Below, one piece after another: positions 56,133 to 64,000 of a stretch of 64,000 nucleotides of DNA. This DNA is from Numida meleagris. Taxonomy: Eukaryota; Chordata; Aves; Galliformes; Numididae. The DNA lies in NCBI RefSeq assembly GCF_002078875.1, contig NC_034409.1, forward strand, positions 100,648,806 to 100,712,805, in the 5' to 3' direction. Numbering within the stretch: the first letter of the stretch is position 1; every line of letters starts with the position of its first letter. The position numbers and the translations under genes were made by a program. The notes beneath the pieces were generated by a model. It made no database searches and had not been told where the DNA came from. It saw only the letters and a list, made by a program, of their open reading frames with translations.

Positions 56133-58002
56133 AACTATTCCTATCTTCTGTGAACTTTCATGTAAGTAATTTCTTTTGAGTCACAGAAAATGGAAAAACA
56201 AAATAATCAATAATCCAAGGAAATATTCCGTTCCTAAAACAGATGCATAAAGAAGTTGCATCTGTGTTTTCAGAATTCTTCAAAACAATAGTGAACTAGG
56301 TCAAAGAAAAACCAAGTGATGTGCCATAAATATCCCTGAGATTTCAGCAGAAATTCATTCCACATGTCCTTGTTGCAGGAGAAAAAAGCACAGTGAAGAG
56401 CTGCTCTGCAATGAAGGGAAGGCAAAGGAGGCCTCAGCAAGTCATTCAGAGAAGGAAGTTTGCTAAGGAAGCAACCTGTACGGAACAGCACCTACTGCTC
56501 ATGTCTTTGACAAAGCTTACAAAACATTATTAAGATACAATACTCAGTGGGATCTTAAGAAATCTCTATTTAATAATTCACTTTTACTCACAAATAGAAC
56601 TTACTGTTTTTCTCATTCTGCTTCACAATGTCTCAGTTCCCCTAGGGAACATGGGAACAGAAGACTAGTATGGAGATACTGGTACCAGCTGCAACTGTAG
56701 TAGCAGCCATGAATTTTAAATGCTAATACTTTTTTGTTTGCTTAACACCCTAACTCAAGTACGTTGAAATCATGATGCTAAGTGCTCATGCAGTTTTCAC
56801 TAGGACATAACATCTGTAAATATTAATTCCTCACTCTCAAAGATCACAGGACCTTACACTGCAAGCTTTTAATTCATATTAACTCAAAATCCATTAAGAG
56901 TTGTGTTACTTCTTCCTGACTGCTCATTCAGTCAAGAAATTTCCAACTGAACACTCCATTTAGTATTTATGTCTGTATATTTATACACACACACATATAG
57001 AATACCTGTAGTGACAGACTGAAGTTGCCATGGTTCTAAGGCACCTACAGTGCTTCCCAGGGCAAGTCAGCTGCATAACACGCAGTTATCAGTAAAATTG
57101 TAAGATCTTAATACCATTCTTTCAGTGCAAAAATCCATTCAACAGAAAGTGAGCCTTCATAATTGCGGCAGCACCACAGACCCATCAGGCTCAACTTATT
57201 TCATGGTAAGAGTTCGCAGCTTCTCCAAGCCACACTTCACCCCTGAGCAACCAGAGCAAGTCCCACCACTCATAGGAAGTTACCGAGACAACACAGGAAA
57301 GGGCTGGGTCCCAAGCTTTCCAGTCATTTTCTCCCTAAGCGTAGAAATGAACATTGCTGTGCAGCAATTGGTACGTGGTGAAAGGTCCCTACGGAAGCTA
57401 CTCTTAACTTTGTACATAAGCACCAAGTCAGATGTGCATCAACCTCCCAGCCACTGGGCTGTCCATAGGCATCTGTATATTTAAAAGAAGCAGTTTAGAA
57501 GCATGCAAAGAACAAACTGTCTCAGCATTCCATCCCCCACCAGAAAAAACAGATAAACATTTTCTTGCCAGCAGTCTTCCTCCTGCAGTCTGTTCCCACA
57601 CAGATGGCAAAACTTGTTTTGAGGCCTTGTATTGCATGTTCCGCTGAAGTCAATGGGAACCCTGACACCAACTTCACTAACAAAGATTGAATCCATCAGC
57701 TCTAAGAAAGCCAAGAGAAAGAAAATAAAAATCTCTTTTTTTCTCCTACAAAGAACAATTTCAAAAGGATTAGGATGGTTGCCAAATGGAGAAACTAGAA
57801 GTACTTCACAATGCTCCAAATTATTCCATTGACCACAGCGATGTTAATCCCCAGAGATGAACACTGCTGCGGCATAACAAGAAGTCAAACCACATCCAAC
57901 AAAACTTATGCAGAAATATATGTAGAACATTGTTCTCAAGCAGAATTACTATGTGCATTTCCAAGTTATCAAAAGCACACTGAGCAAAGGGAACATGAGG
58001 AT

Positions 58003-58362
58003 AAATCATAGAATCATACAGAATAGCTTAGGCTGGAAGGGAGCTCAAAGCCCCCCCTGCCCCAACCGGCTGCCATGTGCAGGGCTGCCTCCCACCAGCT
58101 CAGGCTGCCCAGGGCCCCAGCCAACCTGGCCTTGAGCGCCTCCAGGAATGGGGCACCACAGCTTCTCTGGGCAGCCTGTGCCAGCACCACACTGCCCTCT
58201 GAGGAAAGAATTTCTTCCTAACCTCTAACTTAGATTTTGCTTCTTTGAGTTTAAAGCCATTCCCCATTGTCCCATCACTATCAGACCATGTAATAAGTCA
58301 GTCTCCCTCCTGTTTATAAGCTCCTTTCAAGTATTGAAAGGCTTCCCTTCTTCAAGCTAAAC
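58003..58362 (-). mobile_element. CR1 LINE 3'-end fragment
   Basis: Antisense CR1 copy of about 360 bp. The plus strand reads AATCATAGAATCATACAGAA, then TAGCTTAGGCTGGAAGGGAG, CAGGGCTGCCTCCCACCAGC, CCAACCTGGCCTTGAGCGCC, TTCTCTGGGCAGCCTGTGCC and AAAGAATTTCTTCCTAAC, fading near TTCAAGCTAAACT. The GC-rich middle block resembles a different CR1 subfamily from the copies at 2852 and 25743. Confidence 0.94.
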
Positions 58363-61300
58363 TAAGAGTCCAAATCAATTAGGAATGTCCTGAGATCTGC
58401 GGATCCTGAACTCCCTAGCGCAGAGCAAGGAGGACTGTAATGGTGCATGTACTTCCCAATCCAAAATACTGCGCACTTGCAATGTGACATCCAGAATTCC
58501 CCCTGCACCTTGCCAGCAATCTCATGCCTGCTTACGCAACAGGCAGCGTCCAGACTAAGAGCAATCAGGAACCACCTCAGTCAAAGACAGTCACAGGGTC
58601 TGAAGGGTAGGTATCATCACAGATTCTCTGTCCAGGCACTGTACAAATCAACTTTTCAACATGAGTTGAAAAAATGATATCTACTTAAAATGACTAACAG
58701 CATAACAGGTTGCTGCCAGTGAGACACATACTTGCCAGGCTCTGATTACTATTCGGGGTGAACTGCTCCATTAAACTATGCCATCTCAGTGAGGTAGTCT
58801 CAAAACTGACTTCTAACATCTCCAACCACACGCGTATTGGAGGAAGGGATGGGGGCATCTGTGTAAAGAAGTCTGTAGTTTTCACCACTACTCTCACCAA
58901 CTTCACAGATTTCCGAACTCCACATACCCTGTAGCACACTTTGCTCTTGAAGAAGGAAACAAGGAAGCCTGCAATAGGATTAAATTTCTGCTGAAGCTTC
59001 ATCCCATTCTCACCGAGGCACAATCTCCAAAGAAAATCTACCAGAGTCTTCTATTGTTTCTTCTTTCCTGTGTGACAATTCCCCAATTAACTGGTTGCTT
59101 GAGGCAACTCATTAACATATGATTGTTGTGGCTGCATCCAACTAGAGAAGCTCAAAGTATCTAAAGAAAATGAAATTCTGGGTAGGAAAGCCCAGCAAAG
59201 GCTTCAAGGAAAAAATAATAAGAACAGGGATTTATGTACAATTTTACCAGTACTGCCAAACATGGCCTTTGGCATCAAACTCACCTGACCATCATCAGAA
59301 ATGTATACAACAACAGTACTTAACAGATACGCATCTGGAAGAGTAACCAAGCAGAGAAACTTATTTTTATATCAATCATTACACAAACAGGTACTCTAGG
59401 TGTCATCATGACGGAGGCATCATAGTAGTCCAAACTCAGGTGGCAGTAATACAATCAAATTATTTCTGCTATTACAATTGCCTCTAGTTTTATCAATTTC
59501 TGAAAATCCTCAGAGAACTTAATATTAAAAGGAAGTATGTTAATTTACCATGTTTCTCCTTTTGTTTCACAGTGAGAGCAGGATATAATAACTTTAAAGG
59601 AATGTTAGCACCCTTTCTCCAAGAGGAATCAAGTTAAATGGATTGGACTGAAGGTAAGAAGGAAATCATTTTACCATTCTAAGCAAGTACTTCTTGATGG
59701 AATATTTTTTCATACTGTTAATGAAAGAAGAAATAAAAATCCTTAGCACCTTGTACTGCTTTGGCTTATCCTGGGAGAAATACTTCCTGCCTTGCAGAAC
59801 CACACCTGCTTCTCTGCTGAGAATTTTGGAAAAGAGAGTAGCAGATCAAAGCTTTAACTGCTCTTATCTTCAGGATTATGTTATCATGCAATCTCCTTTA
59901 TTACCATGCGCTGCAGTTCAACAGTTTCTGTTTAGCAGAATAACTGTTATACAGATATGCTTTAATTTGTTTAGTACTTCTGAAGGCGAGACACTACACT
60001 AAAAGGAAGCTGTTGCTCCCAAGACTGTTCTAGGCAGCAAAATCAATGCAAGGATTTGTAAAGACTTCAAAGAACTCTACATCAAACTTTTAGAGCAGTG
60101 TGAGCAGCTCTGCACCAAGTTATTGATGCAGCTCTACAACAACCATAGGGTTAACTCTCACCTTCTAAGGTGATTCAGCATATATCCTACAAAAAATTCT
60201 TCAACACGGATCTATAGCATGATAAATAAATACTTTCCATTAATTTGGAGTCAACAAACCTACTGCTGCATTATACTTCAGATACGATCTCAGGTTGCTA
60301 GACAATGCAACAAAGAGCCCTGATCTTAGAAAAGAGCACAGGAGATTGATGCTCGAGTGTACAGCTGGAACTGGCACGCAGCCCCCAGTCAGTGAACAGC
60401 AGCAGCTGGGGGTAGCCAGCTGGACCTCCAGCTGCAAAACCCAGCAAGAGCAGCAGGGAAACCAGCAGCAGGGACTTTGCATTCGAGGTGGAGGTCCACG
60501 CCCTATTTCTCAAAACATTGCATGGCAAGCCTGTGGAATAAGTGTTTAACAGATGACCTAAGGACACAATTTAATCTCAGATCAGTGCTAGGAGGTTAAT
60601 GTATAACATCGAATTTATCAGTCTTTCTTGCACTTGTCAGTTCTCCTCTGTTCCTCCTGCTGTCGTCATCCTGCCTAAAAATGTCATCCTTGCTCACATT
60701 TCTCTATCTTCATCTACGTTCTTTTATCTCCATTCCTGCACAGATTTTGATATTCTGAATTTGTTTGCTCTACACTTACCTTGCTGCTGCCCTAAATTAA
60801 ATTATGGAGCCACATTTGCACTCCGGATTATGTAGAATGTGACCTGTTCTTCATTACAGGCTTGATTTAACATGTGCCTTTCAAGACCTAATAAAGCCAA
60901 TTGTTTCTTCCCACTTAAACTGTTCATACTGCCCACTTCCAGAGAAACGTCACTAGGGAAAGTCAGATATTAACTGGATATGCTTCTAAAATCGCATAGG
61001 ACCAAGAAGAAGAATGTTGTATTGCCTTCAGAAATACCTAAACAGTTTCTCCTTCAAAGGCTGTTCAAACACCACAGCGAAGCTAGTCCTCTGGTCAGTT
61101 GTCAGAAGAAAGCCCTGTTCTCGCCTGTCACCCCCCCATATTAATACTTCAGCCCTTCCAACCCTCTGCGAGCTGGTTCCAAGAGAGAAAATAATATTTT
61201 ATTTGCTTGTGGGGGTGAGCTTCACGCCACTTCAGTTCTCTAAACTTCCTCATCACAAGATCAGACATATGCTGAAATGTGGCAGAGCAGACATGAGGAG

Positions 61301-63705
61301 GAGGGGAACAAAACTGACTCCTTCTGCAACAGCATGTACTACTTCAGCTCAGCATTTCTGCTAAAATGCTCTGCAGCAGCACTCCTAACTGCTAGTTTTA
61401 TAAGAAACACTAAAATTAGCTCAAGCAATCCGACTATCTCATGGGAGAGACTGTTTGTTCTTTCCACAGATCTGAAGCTACCACAGCTAAAGACGCCATA
61501 ATTTGAAGTATGTTAAAGTGGCTATGTTTGGGAACATCAAAATTTGGCTGTGCAGATGAGAGTCCTGCGTCCTCTGAGGCGCTTCAAATATGCAAACTAG
61601 TGAGGTGCTCTTGTATAAAACATCTGAGGTAGAGGAATGAATCAGTGGTAGTGAAGCATCACACTGCTGCTCAGCCCAGCAGCTCTGATCCATACAGGCA
61701 CTAAAATACTCACAGACACCTTTCAGACTTCAAGTAATTACAGATTGGTATACTCACTGACATCTTCTCAACAACTCCAAATGAGAGTTTCAATGAGAAA
61801 CTCCTCTAAAATACTAAAACGTATATACATATCTACTTATACAGTGTTATGAGTTTGGCTTTTGTAAGATCAGTCTTACCAGCTTCCCTTAGGTTCTTGG
61901 TTAAAAGCAAAAATACAATTTCTGCTCTTGAATGATTGTTTTTTTTCCTCTTTGGTGGAGCACACAGATTTGCTAAGTCAGGTGGGATCTTGGACAAACA
62001 ATGCTAGCTGCAACAGTTCACAGATGTTTAAAGGAATACTTAGTGAAACGCAACTCAGACTTACAATGTCTCTATAGATTTACAAAGTCTGTAACTGACT
62101 GCAACAAGGTAAAGCAAAAAAAAAAAACAGCATTAAAGTGTTGAAAAGGCATCAGAAGATGGTGCAACTGAGAAGTCAACCTTGCAAAGAAGTCACTTAC
62201 TTACGACCACAACTCTTTCACAGAGCTGCCTTCACAGAATAAGCAGAAGAATTAATTGATGAACACAGGAAATCAGGTGTTTTACCAGTGCATATTTATC
62301 ACCATTCAAGAAGACATATAGCATAGCAGAAGGACCAAATAAATTTCATTTCACTAAATTATAAAACTGTTTATATACTTAAAAATATAGTTTCTTCTTT
62401 GGTCATCTTGCTTATTACTTATCGAATTTCCATAGGATCAATGATTTTCTAACCCACGATAATATTTATTGAAAGTAACTAAATTGGCAAGATAAGATTG
62501 TATCAGATTGTATTTCTCCATATTCAGATTAACAGTAGTCGTGTTTCAATATTCATACCCAGACAGAATAAAAGTGTTAAACATGGTATTGTCATTACTG
62601 TATAAGTAACTTCCTGCTTTGGGTTTTGTTTTTCTGGGGTATGTGTGTTAATCTATGCAAAAAACTATGAGCACCCCTAAAATATAAAGCTGATGTTTTA
62701 ACAGATGTTATGATCCATCTTTTAAACACTATACAACCCCCTTTTAATTAAGATAGGAGATTATACTAAAGAGAAGGACAGTTTCTCCCTTCCCTAGCAA
62801 GGTTTCATCCCAGGGCTTCCTAATAATTTGGAATTAAGGACCTTAAACCCAGCACTGTCTTTTTAGTCTCAACATTAAGCCAGAAGCATCAAGAATTCTA
62901 AAAGAGCCACAAGGAAATTTTCACCTTTCAAAGATTTTCATTAGCCATATGCTGTAAAAACTCGAGGGGAATTCTCACCCCACTCGTGTCAGAAACGAAA
63001 ACTAACAGCTAAAATTCTGCTAAAATTATTTAGGACCACACTATATACACATAAAGGAAAAGGTAGTTGAAGGAATCAATATTTGGCCAAGTATTCAGAG
63101 ACCTCTCCATCACTAAATCCACAACTGTCTAGAATTGAGAACATTATTTTCTGTAATCAGTACACATTTATCAAAACAGATTATCAGTGGGACTTTTGAT
63201 TAAATAGAGGTATACAGCATTTGGAAGATTAAAGCAGGCATTTCGTACAGTACTATATAATATCTTAATTGGATAAATACTAACCAGATGATAATGCCAT
63301 GGCATGGCTTAGAAAGTAGCAGTTAATAATCTGCTTGGAAAAAAAAAAACCAAAACACTGAATGCCCCAGAAATCGTAGAATATTTCTGCAATCCAACTT
63401 TTGGGCATTGCCCTGCTATGAATTCAAGCAATCATTACCTTCTTCACAGCCTCAAAGCTATGAGCTAGAGAAACAGTCTTTCCCTTTTTTGATGTTTGCC
63501 TACAGAACTAACAATTGAAAATGTGCACAAAGCGTCTTTTCCTCTAACTTGCACATTCAGACTTCTGAATTTGAAACTGTTCTGCGCTACCAACCTAGAC
63601 CGATCAGCCCACTGCCTGCTACCCATCAATTTCATATGTACTATAATGAAGAAAAACAGATATCCAGTCAATATTTCTGATTTCCAAATACTTCAAAACA
63701 CACAG

Positions 63706-63765
63706 ACAAAGGATAAGATAAGGAAAAAAGAAAAAAAGGAGGAAAAAAAAAGGAACAGGGAGAAG
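63706..63765. repeat. Purine-rich tract, plus strand
   Basis: Purine-rich stretch with repeated GGAAAAAAG, AAAAAAAGGAGG and AAAAAGGAAC blocks. It lies inside a 107-codon ORF whose Lys-rich C terminus is a translation of this tract, so that ORF is not evidence of a gene. Confidence 0.88.
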
Positions 63766-64000
63766 CTCCCCCCAAAGACAATACCACTACCACCGCAGGA
63801 AAAAGCTACTAAGTTATAGCATGGGAAAGCTGTACAACCTTCCACAAGCAAAGAGCATGATCCAAAAATACAGACTGCCACAACACGTGCTGCCTGTTCA
63901 GGCATACATGTAGTCATAAACAGTGATCAGAAGGAAATAAAACCCCCTAAGCCTTCAAAAATAAACCCTAGAAAAACCACAACCAGACAGCTCTAAAAAA

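Larger units (their letters stand above)
46703..64000 (-). other. APP: APP intron 2 (partial, 5' side beyond window)
   Basis: Sequence upstream of the exon 3 acceptor on the minus strand. Exon 2, which encodes the first half of the growth-factor-like domain, should lie further right and I do not see it before position 64000. The stretch contains CR1 fragments at 50470-50735 and 58003-58362, A-runs at 48180 and 48986, a pyrimidine tract at 56089-56132 and a purine tract near 63706. The remainder is AT-rich with only short ORFs and no recognisable protein or RNA gene. Confidence 0.83.

Noticed and set aside
46703..64000. Search for APP exon 2 (first half of the growth-factor-like domain)
   Set aside because: No minus-strand segment with the expected cysteines and CQE end was seen by eye; it probably lies beyond the window, which a translated search would confirm.

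Overview
This is vertebrate nuclear DNA, almost certainly from a bird. It is AT-rich and gene-sparse, and it holds about a dozen copies of CR1 non-LTR retrotransposons. Several of these end in the typical avian CR1 tail (TTCTATGATT-like). I see no bacterial, phage or CRISPR features. The exon residues fit a chicken-like galliform, but I cannot fix the species from sequence alone.

The one gene I can support is APP (amyloid beta precursor protein), transcribed on the minus strand and running through the whole window. Three consecutive exons are present with exact splice borders, conserved lengths and one continuous reading frame: exon 3 (46573-46702, 130 bp), exon 4 (18076-18188, 113 bp) and exon 5 (16131-16324, 194 bp). 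In human numbering they encode residues 76 to about 220: the second half of the growth-factor-like domain, the whole copper-binding domain, and the start of the acidic region. All six copper-domain cysteines and the copper ligands are present. Exons 1-2 should lie beyond position 64000 and exon 6 onward before position 1; I found neither here.

Layout: 1-16130 is part of intron 5, with three CR1 copies, simple repeats and a 20-bp tandem array of octamer-like motifs. 16325-18075 is the short intron 4, about a third of it a CR1 copy antisense to APP. 18189-46572 is the large intron 3 (28.4 kb), with six CR1 copies (two of them ancient), a 68-bp duplicated sequence and a (GGGTA)n tract. 46703-64000 is part of intron 2, with two CR1 fragments and simple repeats.

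Nearly all other open reading frames are short, recognise nothing, or are CR1 remnants and their opposite-strand shadows. The observations most worth checking are the duplicated CTGTAG acceptor at exon 5 (the distal copy would give an immediate stop), the weak exon 4 donor, the altered heparin-binding loop in exon 3, the unexplained 68-bp repeat pair and the ATGCTAAT triplet. I did not find a convincing new biological system.
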